Below are positions 33,480 to 42,162 of a stretch of DNA of 64,000 bases, in pieces. Position 1 is the first letter of the stretch. Each line of letters begins with the position of its first letter. Both the position numbers and the translations under genes were made by a program. Source of the stretch: JAVDCA01 sp035293985 (lineage in GTDB: Bacteria; Pseudomonadota; Alphaproteobacteria; Rhizobiales; Xanthobacteraceae); assembly GCA_035293985.1 (NCBI GenBank), contig DATGLS010000041.1, positions 1 through 64,000 of the forward strand, written 5' to 3'. The notes under the pieces are model-generated. The model did not search any database, was not told the DNA's origin, and was given only the letters and a program-made list of their open reading frames with translations.

Positions 33480-34643
33480 ATGTACGCGCCCGCCAACGTG
33501 AAGACCAGCAAGGACTATCCGGTTCCCGATACCATGAAAGCGTGGGTGCTGGGCGACCCCGGCGAGCTCACCCTCAAGCAGAAACCGGTGCCGGTGCCGA
33601 AGCAGGCCGAGGTGCTGGTGCGCATCGACGCGGTGGCGATCTGCGCGACCGATCTGGAGAACATCTATCACGGCCCGCCCGCGATGATCCAAGGCGGCCT
33701 GCCGTTCAACAAGAACTGGACGCCCGGCCACGAGTACATGGGTACCGTGGTGGCGCTCGGCCCGGGCGTCGACGAGTATGAGATCGGCGAGCGCGTCACC
33801 GTCGAGATCCACGCCGGCTGCGGCCAGTGCAAGCGCTGCCGCGAGGGCATGTACACGTCGTGCCACAACTACGGCCTCAACTACGGCGACGTCGACAAGG
33901 GCCACCGCGCCAACGGCTTCACGACCGATGGCGGCTTTTGCGAGTACCAGGTCAACCACATCAACACGTTGGTCTCGATCCCCGACGAGATGTCGGACGA
34001 GGAGGCGACCCTCGTGGTCACCGCCGGCACCGCCATGTATGGGCTCACCGAGCTCGGCGGTCTCGTCGCCGGCGAGAGCGTGGTCGTGACCGGGCCCGGC
34101 CCGATCGGGCTGCTCGGCGTCGCGGTCGCCAAAGCCATGGGCGCGAACCCTGTGATCCTCACCGGGACGCGCGACAACCGGCTCAAGATCGGCCTCGAGC
34201 TCGGCGCCGATCACGTCGTCAACGTGCGCAAGGAGAACGTGGTCGAGGCGGTCAAGCGCCTCAACGGCGGCAAGGGCGTCGACTACGTGGTCGAATGCTC
34301 GGCCGCGCCCGACGCCGTCAACGAGGCGGTGCACATGGTCAACCGCGGCGGCAAGGTGTGCCTCGCGGCCTTCACCCACGAGAAGACGCCGGTCGATATC
34401 GCCCACATCGTGCGCAACAACATCTATCTCTACGGCATCCGCGGCGAGGGCAAGAGCGCGACCCACCGCGCCGAGGCGTTCATGCGCCAGAAGCGCTTCG
34501 ATGCGACCAAGATCCACACGCACACGTTCGCGCTGGACGATCTGCCGACTGCGCTTCGCTACGCCAAGGACCGTGTCGACGACGCCATCAAGGTGGTGGT
34601 GAAGGCGCGCGGCGTCGCCGCGCACAAGGTCGCGGCGGAGTAA
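33480..34643 (+). CDS. Zinc-dependent alcohol dehydrogenase
   Basis: Medium-chain NAD(P)-dependent dehydrogenase; 387 residues from ATG 33480 behind AGGAG. Catalytic zinc ligands are C55 and H84/E85 (GHEYMG). The structural zinc set is C114, C117, C120, C128. The Rossmann motif GPGPIGLLGVAVAKAMGA lies at about 203-220. The substrate is not evident; the neighbours suggest oxidation of an alcohol whose aldehyde or heterocycle is then processed by the molybdenum hydroxylase. Confidence 0.92.
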   Translation: MYAPANVKTSKDYPVPDTMKAWVLGDPGELTLKQKPVPVPKQAEVLVRIDAVAICATDLENIYHGPPAMIQGGLPFNKNWTPGHEYMGTVVALGPGVDEYEIGERVTVEIHAGCGQCKRCREGMYTSCHNYGLNYGDVDKGHRANGFTTDGGFCEYQVNHINTLVSIPDEMSDEEATLVVTAGTAMYGLTELGGLVAGESVVVTGPGPIGLLGVAVAKAMGANPVILTGTRDNRLKIGLELGADHVVNVRKENVVEAVKRLNGGKGVDYVVECSAAPDAVNEAVHMVNRGGKVCLAAFTHEKTPVDIAHIVRNNIYLYGIRGEGKSATHRAEAFMRQKRFDATKIHTHTFALDDLPTALRYAKDRVDDAIKVVVKARGVAAHKVAAE

Positions 34644-34657
34644 CGCAAGACTTCGTA

Positions 34658-34738
34658 AGGTGGGCAAAGGCGCGGAACGCGCCGTGCCCACGCGCATTTC
34701 ACAAGCCGGACGGCGGGCACGCTTCGCTTTGCCCACCT
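34658..34738. repeat. Intergenic inverted repeat with GTGGGCAAAG ends
   Basis: Perfect 12-base terminal inverted repeats AGGTGGGCAAAG (34658-34669) and CTTTGCCCACCT (34727-34738), with inner GTGCCCAC/GCGGGCAC pairing. It fills the gap between the dehydrogenase and FAD-subunit genes. A relative lies at 49426-49488. Confidence 0.75.
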
Positions 34739-34755
34739 ACCACGATGGATGTCGC

Positions 34756-35676
34756 ATGCTGACCTGCGACGAATATGTCACGCCGGCCTCGCTCGACGAG
34801 GCGTTCGATGCCATGGACGCGCGGCGGGGCCGCTACCGGCTCGTCGCCGGCGCGACCGATACCTATCCGTGGGCGCGCGAGGGCAGGGCCGGGGACGTCG
34901 CGATCCCGGCGCTGATCGACATCAGCCGCATTCCCGAGTTGACCGAGCGTCGTGTCGACGACGCGCGTGTGCGGCTCGGCGCCGCGACGCCGCTGCAGCG
35001 CTTTCTCGATGATGGAGCGCTCGTGCGCGCGATGCCATGCATGCCGCGCTGCGCGGTGTGGTTCGCGGACGATCAGATTCGCGCCCAGGCGACCATCGGC
35101 GGCAACATCGTCAATGCCTCGCCGGCGGCCGACGGCACGCCGCCGCTGCTAGCCCATGACGCCGAGGTCGAGCTGGCGGCGCGGCGCGACGGCAGGATCG
35201 CTCGTCGCCGCGTGCGGCTCGACGCCTTCATCACCGGTCCCAACAAGACCGCGCTCGCCGAGGACGAGCTCCTCGTCGCCTTCGAATGCGCTGCGCTGCC
35301 GGGTTATGGCGGCAGCTTCGAGAAGGTCGGCCATCGCCGCTCGCTCGTCATCTCGCTCGTCTGTCTCGCCACCCTGGTCAAGCTCGACGCCAGCCGTCGG
35401 CGCTTCGACGATGTTCGGCTCGCGATCGCCGGCATCGGCCCGCGGCCGCAGCGCCTCACCGCAGTCGAGGAGTTTTTGCGCGGTGCCGAGATCAGCCCTG
35501 CACGGCTCGAAGAGGCGGCCGACATGCCGGCCGACCTCGTCGCCTCGCGCACGCGACAGGACTACCGCCGCGACGTGGTGCGCGGCTTCGTCATGCGTGG
35601 CCTGATCAATGCGGCCCAGCGCGCGGGCGCGGCGGCGGGTCTCGTTGCCGCCGAGCTGGAGGCCGCCTATGCGTGA
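34756..35676 (+). CDS. FAD-binding subunit of a xanthine dehydrogenase-family molybdenum hydroxylase
   Basis: 306 residues from ATG 34756. It has the PCMH-type FAD fold with LVAGATDTYPWAREG near the N-terminus, the FAD motif QIRAQATIGGNIVNASPAAD at about 113-132, and the C-terminal CO-dehydrogenase flavoprotein domain. It passes electrons from the iron-sulfur clusters to the final acceptor. The end overlaps the next gene by eight bases. Confidence 0.9.
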   Translation: MLTCDEYVTPASLDEAFDAMDARRGRYRLVAGATDTYPWAREGRAGDVAIPALIDISRIPELTERRVDDARVRLGAATPLQRFLDDGALVRAMPCMPRCAVWFADDQIRAQATIGGNIVNASPAADGTPPLLAHDAEVELAARRDGRIARRRVRLDAFITGPNKTALAEDELLVAFECAALPGYGGSFEKVGHRRSLVISLVCLATLVKLDASRRRFDDVRLAIAGIGPRPQRLTAVEEFLRGAEISPARLEEAADMPADLVASRTRQDYRRDVVRGFVMRGLINAAQRAGAAAGLVAAELEAAYA

Positions 35677-37543
35677 TCTCGCGCTCGAGATGACGGTCAA
35701 CGGCCGCCGTGTCGCCCGGAGGGCGCAGCCGTGGCAGCGGTTGATCGACTTCCTGCGCGACGATCTCCACCTCACCGGCACCAAGGAGGGCTGCGGCGCC
35801 GGCGAATGCGGCACCTGTTCGGTGTTCGTCGACGGCGTGCTGGTCAAGTCGTGCCTGATGCCGGTCGCCAAGGCGCACGGCGCCAGGATAGAGACGGTCG
35901 AGGCGCTCGGCCGCAACGAGCTCTCGGTGCTGCAGAAGGCGTTCCACAAGGCGGGCGCGAGCCAGTGCGGCTACTGCATCCCCGGCATGGTGATGGCGGC
36001 GACCGCGGCGCTGCGCGCGAACCCGCTGGCGGGCCGCGAGGAGATCAAGGAGCGGCTCGGCGGCAACATCTGCCGCTGCACCGGCTATCAGAAGATCGTC
36101 GATGCGGTCGAGATGGCGCGCGACATCGCGCGCGGCGCGCTGCCGGCATCCGCGCTCGATGAGATCGCGGCGGAGGACGGTCGCTTCATCGGCGTCAACG
36201 TGCGGCGGCTCGATGCGCCGTCGAAGGTGTCCGGCGCGCTGCGATATGCCGGCGACATGACAATGCCCGGCATGCTGCACGTGCAGGTGCTGCGCTCGCC
36301 GCATCCGCATGCGCGCATCGTGTCGCTCGATACGTCCGCGGCGGAGGCGATGCCGGGCGTCGAGGGCGTCATCACGTGCGACGACGTGCCCGGCGAGGAC
36401 GGTTTCGGCGTCTTCGTCAACGACCAGCCGGTGCTGGCGCGCGGCAAGGTGCGCTATGTCGGCGACGCGGTCGCGGCCGTCGCGGCCGAGGATCTGCTCA
36501 CCGCGAAACGCGCGCTGGAGCGGATCAAGGTCGCCTACGAGCCGCTGCCGGCAGTGTTCGATCCCGAGGCGGCATTGCGGCCGGGTGCGCCGGTGATCCA
36601 CGACTATGCGCCCGACAACATCACCAAGCACATCCCGATCCGCGTCGGCGACATCGAGCGCGGCTTCGCGGCCTCCGACCTGATCGTCGAGCAGATCTAC
36701 ACGACGCAGCAGATCGAGCACGCCTATCTCGAGCCCGAGGCGGGGCTCGCCTATGTCGACCACGACGGCGTCGTCACCATCATCTGTCCCGACCAGAACA
36801 TCACCCACCATCGCCACATGCTGGCGCGCATTCTCGCTTTGCCGATCAACAAGGTCCGCTTCATCATGAGCCCGGTCGGCGGCGGCTTCGGCGGCAAGGA
36901 GGACATGATCTACCAGGGCATGCTGGCGCTGCTGGCGATGAAGACGCGGCGCCCGGTGCGGCTGGTGTTCACCCGCGAGGAGTCGATCATCGCGACCGCC
37001 AAGCGGCATCCCTCGCGCACCTTTTACAAGATGGGCCTCACGCGCGACGGCCGCATTCAGGCGGTCGAGATGAAGATGATCTGCGATGGCGGCGCCTACG
37101 GCCTCTCGACCGAGGGCGTGATGCGCAAGGCCGCGATCCTCGGTGCCGGGCCGTACAATATTCCCAACCTGAAGGTGGACACGATCGGCGTCTACACCAA
37201 CAACACGCCGTCCGGCGCCTTCCGCTCGTTCGGGGCGCTGCAGAGCCAGTTCGCGACCGAAAGCCACCTCGACATCTGCGCCGAGAAGCTCGGCCTCGAT
37301 CCGTTCGAGATCCGCCGCCGCAACGCCATGCGCGACGGCGCCGTGACGCACACCAGGCAGAAGCTGCGCTCCGTGAGCCTGCTCGCTGCGCTGAAAGCGG
37401 CCGAGGAAGCCTCCGGCTGGCAGGCGGGCGCGCCGATATCGCGCGGCGAGGTGCGGAAGGATTTGGCGAAGGACGGCGTGCGCCCGCCATGCGGCCTCGG
37501 CACGCGATTCGAAGCGCCGGCGAAGCAGAGCGAGATGGCGTGA
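35669..37543 (+). CDS. Molybdenum hydroxylase: [2Fe-2S] subunit fused to the N-terminal half of the molybdopterin subunit
   Basis: 624 residues from ATG 35669. The plant-type cluster uses C42, C47, C50, C62; the second cluster uses C100, C103, C135, C137 (NICRCTGY). The molybdopterin large-subunit domain starts near 178 (RLDAPSKVSGALRYAGD) and includes GGGFGGKEDM and GAFRSFGALQSQFATES. The chain then stops about 35 residues after the usual first-half boundary, and the remainder of the large subunit is a separate ORF at 37659. The last residues do not look conserved, suggesting interruption by inserted sequence. Confidence 0.88.
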   Translation: MRDLALEMTVNGRRVARRAQPWQRLIDFLRDDLHLTGTKEGCGAGECGTCSVFVDGVLVKSCLMPVAKAHGARIETVEALGRNELSVLQKAFHKAGASQCGYCIPGMVMAATAALRANPLAGREEIKERLGGNICRCTGYQKIVDAVEMARDIARGALPASALDEIAAEDGRFIGVNVRRLDAPSKVSGALRYAGDMTMPGMLHVQVLRSPHPHARIVSLDTSAAEAMPGVEGVITCDDVPGEDGFGVFVNDQPVLARGKVRYVGDAVAAVAAEDLLTAKRALERIKVAYEPLPAVFDPEAALRPGAPVIHDYAPDNITKHIPIRVGDIERGFAASDLIVEQIYTTQQIEHAYLEPEAGLAYVDHDGVVTIICPDQNITHHRHMLARILALPINKVRFIMSPVGGGFGGKEDMIYQGMLALLAMKTRRPVRLVFTREESIIATAKRHPSRTFYKMGLTRDGRIQAVEMKMICDGGAYGLSTEGVMRKAAILGAGPYNIPNLKVDTIGVYTNNTPSGAFRSFGALQSQFATESHLDICAEKLGLDPFEIRRRNAMRDGAVTHTRQKLRSVSLLAALKAAEEASGWQAGAPISRGEVRKDLAKDGVRPPCGLGTRFEAPAKQSEMA

Positions 37544-37658
37544 TGATGATCCTGGAAGCGCCCCCTCATCCCGACCTTCTTCCCCTAAAGCGGGAAAAGG
37601 AGCGCAGGCACCGTGCTCGCCTCACAGCTCAGGCGCTGAGCCCGGGAGGGCGGCGCTG

Positions 37659-38672
37659 ATGTCCCGCAAACGTGGACGCGGCGTGGCGGCGTGCTGGTAC
37701 GGGATCGCCCGCACCGCGACAATCGATCGTGCCGGCGCCTGGGCCGAGATCGACGACGGCGGCACTGCGAAGATCGTCACCGGGGTGACCGAGATCGGCG
37801 AGGGCATTCTCACGGTGCTGGCGCAGATCGCCGCGGAAGAGCTCGGCGTGCGGCCGCAGGACGTGACCATCGGCGACAACGACACCGCGCGCTCGCCCGA
37901 GGCCGCGCATGCGGGCGCGACGCGGCAGACCTACATGATCGGCAACGCGGTGGCGCTCGCCTCGGCCGAGGCGCGCCGGCGTCTCGTCGCCGTGGTGGCC
38001 CAGCACTGGGACGTCGAGCCCGACAAGATCGAGACCGCGAACGGGCAGGTGTTCGCGCCCGACACCAACCATCGCATGACCATGGGCGAGGCCGTGCACC
38101 TGTGCAAATCGCGCGGGGTGGTGCCGCTCGGCTCGGCGGCCTTCGGCACGGATGCGACCGGGCTCGATCCGACCGACGGCAGCGGGCGGCCGTGGCAGGC
38201 CTATGTGTTCGGCTGCCAGGTCGCCGAGGTCGAGGTCGACACCGTGACCGGCGAGGTGCAGGTGCTGGGCATCTGGGCCGCGCACGACGTCGGCCGCGCC
38301 GTCAACCCGCGCGGCGTCGAGGGCCAGATCGAGGGCGGCATCGTGCAGGCGCTCGGGCAGGGGCTGATGGAGGACTACAAGCTCAGCGAGGGCCGCACCT
38401 CGACCAGCGGGTTCGCCAAGTACATCCTGCCGACGGCACTCGACGTGCCGCAGGTCACCTCGATCATCATCGAGGACCGCGATCCGCTCGGGCCGCTCGG
38501 CGTCAAAGGCATCGGCGAGCCCGCCATGGTGCCGACCATTCCGGCGATCACCAACGCGATCTACGACGCCGTCGGCGTGCGCATCACGTCGCTGCCGGCG
38601 ACGCCCGAGAAGGTGCTCGCCGCAATTCGCGAAAAGGAGCGACGCGAAACGGCCGCATTGGCCGCGGAGTGA
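37659..38672 (+). CDS. C-terminal half of the molybdopterin-binding subunit
   Basis: 337 residues, beginning MSRKRGRGVAACWYGI, which matches the middle of xanthine dehydrogenase-type large subunits rather than a natural N-terminus. GVTEIGEGILTVLAQIAAEE follows, and KGIGEPA near the C-terminus carries the catalytic glutamate. The frame differs from the upstream half and 115 bases separate them. It may be expressed as a separate chain that assembles with the first half, or be the 3' piece of a broken gene. Confidence 0.85.
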   Translation: MSRKRGRGVAACWYGIARTATIDRAGAWAEIDDGGTAKIVTGVTEIGEGILTVLAQIAAEELGVRPQDVTIGDNDTARSPEAAHAGATRQTYMIGNAVALASAEARRRLVAVVAQHWDVEPDKIETANGQVFAPDTNHRMTMGEAVHLCKSRGVVPLGSAAFGTDATGLDPTDGSGRPWQAYVFGCQVAEVEVDTVTGEVQVLGIWAAHDVGRAVNPRGVEGQIEGGIVQALGQGLMEDYKLSEGRTSTSGFAKYILPTALDVPQVTSIIIEDRDPLGPLGVKGIGEPAMVPTIPAITNAIYDAVGVRITSLPATPEKVLAAIREKERRETAALAAE

Positions 38673-38686
38673 AAACCGGCAGCGCG

Positions 38687-38758
38687 TAGCGCGGATGGAG
38701 CGTAGCGAAATCCGGGGGAAAGGCTGTCCCCGCATTCCGCTTCGCTCCATGCGGGCTA
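38687..38758. repeat. Imperfect palindrome with GGATGGAGCG arms
   Basis: Left arm TAGCGCGGATGGAGCG...AAATCCGGGG (from 38687) faces CCCCGCATTCCGC...GCGGGCTA (to 38758). It lies between the molybdopterin half-gene and the receptor gene; in-frame translation through it gives a spurious MERSEIRG peptide. A deletion-like remnant lies near 43270-43300. Confidence 0.65.
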
Positions 38759-38796
38759 GAGACTACCAACGAAAGCATGTAACGGAGAGGTGTATC

Positions 38797-39798
38797 GTGC
38801 GTAACCTGATCTCGATTTCGCTCGCGCTCATTGCCGCGACATTTGCCTGCACCGCGCCCGCCGCGGCGCAAAACTACCCCACCCGCACCATCACGATGAT
38901 CGTGCCCTATCCGGCCGGCGGGCCGAGCGACGTGGTCGCGCGCATCATCGCCGACGGCATGAGCCGGCGGCTCGGCCAGACCATCATCATCGAGAACGTC
39001 GGCGGCGCCGGCGGCACCATCGGCACCGCGCGCGTCGCGGCCGCCGAGCCCGACGGCTACACGCTGCTCGCCGCCAGCATGGGCAGCCAGGTCGCGGCGC
39101 CTTCGCTCTATCCCAACCTGCGTTACGATCCGGTCAAGGATTTCGCGCCGATCGGCCTCTCGGCGCATGCGCCGGCCGCGATCGTCGCGCGCAAGGATTT
39201 TCCGGCAAAAAACCTGCGCGAGTTCATCGACTACGTGAAACAGCATGGCGACACGATCAGGCAGGGACACGGCGGCATCGGCGCGTCGTCGTACATGGCG
39301 GCGCTGCTGTTCACCTCCCAGCTCGGCCTCAAGCCGCAGCTGATCGGCTATCGCGGCACCGGCCCGGCGCTCAACGACCTCATGAGCGGGCAGATCGACT
39401 TCTTCTGTGAGCAGGTCGTGAGTGTCGCGTCGGCCGTGAAGAGCGGCACCATCAAGGCTTATGCCGTCTCGGCCGACCAGGCCTTGCCGGCCTTGCCGGG
39501 CGTGCCGTCCGCGAAGGACGCCGGAGACCCGAAATGGCAGATGAGCATCTGGAGCGCGGTGTTCGCGCCGAAGAACACGCCGCAGGCGATCGTGGCGAAG
39601 CTCACGCAGGCTCTCGACGAGACGCTCGACGACCCGAAGGTGCGCGAGCGCCTGGTCGGCCTCGGCGGGCGCATTCCCGAGAAGGCCGAGCGCGGCCCGG
39701 ATCAGCTCGCGACCTTGCTCAAGGCCGAGATCGCGCGCTGGGCGCCGATGCTCAAGCAGGCCACCGCGACGACCACGGGGGCAAGCACGGCGCATTGA
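38797..39798 (+). CDS. Tripartite tricarboxylate transporter (Bug/TctC-type) solute-binding protein
   Basis: Periplasmic receptor of 333 residues, starting at GTG 38797 behind GGAGAGG. A signal peptide ends near APAAAQ, followed by the family start NYPTRTITMIVPYPAGGPSD and ENVGGAGGTIGTARVAAAEPDGYTLL (positions roughly 50-90). No TctA/TctB membrane partners are nearby, as is common for these numerous orphan receptors. It probably captures the carboxylate substrate or product of the cluster. Confidence 0.92.
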   Translation: MRNLISISLALIAATFACTAPAAAQNYPTRTITMIVPYPAGGPSDVVARIIADGMSRRLGQTIIIENVGGAGGTIGTARVAAAEPDGYTLLAASMGSQVAAPSLYPNLRYDPVKDFAPIGLSAHAPAAIVARKDFPAKNLREFIDYVKQHGDTIRQGHGGIGASSYMAALLFTSQLGLKPQLIGYRGTGPALNDLMSGQIDFFCEQVVSVASAVKSGTIKAYAVSADQALPALPGVPSAKDAGDPKWQMSIWSAVFAPKNTPQAIVAKLTQALDETLDDPKVRERLVGLGGRIPEKAERGPDQLATLLKAEIARWAPMLKQATATTTGASTAH

Positions 39799-39814
39799 AC
39801 GAGGAATTGAGCTG

Positions 39815-39919
39815 GTCATTGCGAGGAGGGCGCAGCCCGACGAAGCAATCTCGCGCCGCATAGACCTGCGCATGCGGATCGAGCTTGTTTCGGCGCGCAG
39901 CGCGCGCCCTCGTAATGAC
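39815..39919. repeat. Inverted repeat with GTCATTGCGAGG ends
   Basis: Left end GTCATTGCGAGGAGGGCGC (39815-39833) faces right end GCGCGCCCTCGTAATGAC (39902-39919). It occupies most of the gap before the ThDP enzyme gene and looks like an interspersed intergenic element. Confidence 0.65.
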
Positions 39920-39932
39920 GAGGGAGTCTTTC

Positions 39933-41819
39933 ATGACCACCGACATTAAATCGCGCGGCGCCGCCATCCGGGGGCGCGCGAAGGCGATCCACGCGGCGGG
40001 CGGCATCGATGCCGCGATCGCGAGCGGGCGCCTCGCCAAGGCGATCGACACGACGCTGTCGGAGGCGCTGGTGCTCGGGCTGCTGCGCCAGGGCGTGCGC
40101 AAATATCTCGCGATCTTCGGCCACGGCTCGACCGATCTGGGCGAGGTGCTGCGCGTCTACGACGCCGAGGGCGTGACGCGCACGTGGAACTTCCGCAACG
40201 AGGTCGAGATGGCGCATGCGGCGACCGCGCTCGCCTGGCAATACGGCGAGACGCCGGCGGTGGTCACCTCGATCGGGCCCGGCGCCATGCAGGCGCTCGC
40301 CGGCTCGCTCGCGGCGGCCTCGAACGGCGTCGGCGTCTATCACATCTACGGCGACGAGACGACCTTCGGCGAAGGCTACAACATGCAGCAGGTGCCGAAG
40401 GAGGAGCAGGGCCTGTTCGGCCAGCTCACCGCCGTCATGGGCCGCTCCTACGTGCTGCATACGCCGCAGGCGATCCGCGACGCGCTGCGCCGCGGTGCGC
40501 TCACGGTGCATCACCCCTATCGGGCCGGGCCGTTCTACCTGCTGCTGCCGCTCAACACCCAGCCGGCGCCGCTCACGCTCAACCTAGCCAGCCTGCCGCA
40601 GCGGCCCGCGCTGCCCGCCCTGGCGCCCGCCGGCGACGATGAGATCGCCGCGGCGGCGCGCGTCATCGCGGCGGCGAAGCGGCCGGCGATCAAGGCCGGC
40701 GGCGGCACGCGCGGCCACGACGCGGCGCTGCTGCGGCTCGCGCGCGCCGCCGGCGCGGCCGTGGTGCTGTCGCCGGGCTCGACCGGTGTCGTTCCGGATC
40801 ACGATCCGCACAACATGCATGTCGGCGGCTCGAAGGGCTCGATCAGCGGCAATTTCGCCATGGCGGAGGCGGACCTGGTGATGGTCGTCGGCTCGCGCGC
40901 GGTGTGCCAGGCCGACTGCTCGGGCATCGGCTGGAAGTCGGCGCAAGGGGTGATCAACATCAACGGCGACCTCGCCGACGCGACGCACTACAACAAGACG
41001 CTGGCGCTCACCGGCGACATCACGGCGGTGGCGGAGCGGCTGACTGCCCATCTGGAGAAGCTCAAGGCGAGCGCCAACAAAGCCGAATGGCTGGCGCGCT
41101 GCGCCGCCAAGAAAGCCGAGTGGTCGGCCTACCGGCAGGTGCGCTTTGAGACAGCGCCGCTCAACGATCCGGTCTGGCAACGGCCGGTGCTCACCCAGCC
41201 GGCCGCCATCAAGGTGGTGGCGGACTTCGCCAAGGCGATCGGGGCGGCGAAGTTCTTCGATGCCGGTGACGTGCAGGCGAACGGCTTCCAGATCGTCGAG
41301 GACGACCGCACCGGCGACACCTACACCGAGACCGGCGCCTCCTACATGGGCTTTGCGGCGAGCGCGCTCCTGGCCTCGGCGCTGGCCGACAAGCCGCGCT
41401 ACGGCATCGCGTTCTGCGGCGACGGCTCCTTCATGATGAACCCGCAGGTGCTGATCGACGGCGTCGAGCACGGCCTGCGCGGCACCATCGTCATCTTCGA
41501 CAACCGCCGCATGGCCGCGATCACCGGCCTGCAGCTCGCCCAATACGGCGAGGGTTTTCGCACCGGCGACGGCGTCGCGGTCGACTATGTGCGGCTCGCG
41601 AGCGCGGTCGCGGGGGTGAAGGCTCTGCACGGCGGGTTTTCGGCGGACGAGTTGCGACGGGCGCTTGCCGACGCGAGGGCGCATGACGGGCTCGCGGTGG
41701 TGCATGTGCCGGTCTATTGCGGGCCGGACGAGCTCGGCGGGCTCGGGGCGTGGGGGCAGTGGAACGTGGGGAACTGGTGCGAGGACGTGCAGCGCGAGTG
41801 GGTGGAGCAGGATTTGTGA
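39933..41819 (+). CDS. Thiamine-diphosphate-dependent enzyme, IolD/acetolactate synthase-like
   Basis: 628 residues from ATG 39933 behind GAGGGAG. The N-terminal Pyr domain has IFGHGSTDLGEVL and the ThDP-activating glutamate at about E90 (NEVEMAHAA), then SIGPGAMQALAGSLAAASNG. The C-terminal PP domain has the GDGSF motif at about 496-500 with the paired Asn near 524 (VIFDN). Closest in style to IolD (inositol ring hydrolase) among ThDP enzymes, but no other inositol genes are present, so the substrate is unassigned; a decarboxylase or C-C hydrolase in the adjacent pathway is plausible. Confidence 0.85.
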   Translation: MTTDIKSRGAAIRGRAKAIHAAGGIDAAIASGRLAKAIDTTLSEALVLGLLRQGVRKYLAIFGHGSTDLGEVLRVYDAEGVTRTWNFRNEVEMAHAATALAWQYGETPAVVTSIGPGAMQALAGSLAAASNGVGVYHIYGDETTFGEGYNMQQVPKEEQGLFGQLTAVMGRSYVLHTPQAIRDALRRGALTVHHPYRAGPFYLLLPLNTQPAPLTLNLASLPQRPALPALAPAGDDEIAAAARVIAAAKRPAIKAGGGTRGHDAALLRLARAAGAAVVLSPGSTGVVPDHDPHNMHVGGSKGSISGNFAMAEADLVMVVGSRAVCQADCSGIGWKSAQGVININGDLADATHYNKTLALTGDITAVAERLTAHLEKLKASANKAEWLARCAAKKAEWSAYRQVRFETAPLNDPVWQRPVLTQPAAIKVVADFAKAIGAAKFFDAGDVQANGFQIVEDDRTGDTYTETGASYMGFAASALLASALADKPRYGIAFCGDGSFMMNPQVLIDGVEHGLRGTIVIFDNRRMAAITGLQLAQYGEGFRTGDGVAVDYVRLASAVAGVKALHGGFSADELRRALADARAHDGLAVVHVPVYCGPDELGGLGAWGQWNVGNWCEDVQREWVEQDL

Positions 41820-42162
41820 TTTGTCGGCGGGGCTCCGGGCTGCCGCTGCCATTTTAGATGAAGGATCGCACTAGGTACGCTGCTTGTAAACAACAACGGA
41901 TTTACAAGCGCGGTTCGGTGGGCGCAGTCCGCGGCGTGAAGGGCGCTGTTGCCGCTGGGTTCGTTCGGCCAAAATGCCGGGGCGGCCGGCGGCATTTGCG
42001 CCGGTGTAGGCCTCATTGAAATCATTGATGTTATCCCGAATGGGTTTGTTCTGCCGTTCTGCCCGTTCTGCCGTTCTGCGAAAACGCTCGCGGCCACGTT
42101 GGCAGGCTCCGCGCCATGCGTCGTGCGCATAGACGACGTGACCGCGAGATACGGAGCAGCGC
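41820..42162. other. Noncoding gap of about 340 bases
   Basis: No supported gene. Frames on both strands give short Arg/Pro-rich peptides. At 42048-42079 there are four tandem GTTCTGCC-type units. The remainder is mixed-composition intergenic sequence. Confidence 0.5.

Noticed and set aside
36376..37659. Plus-strand frame bridging the two halves of the molybdopterin subunit
   Set aside because: Arg/Pro-rich out-of-frame reading with no molybdopterin motifs, so it does not rescue the split gene.
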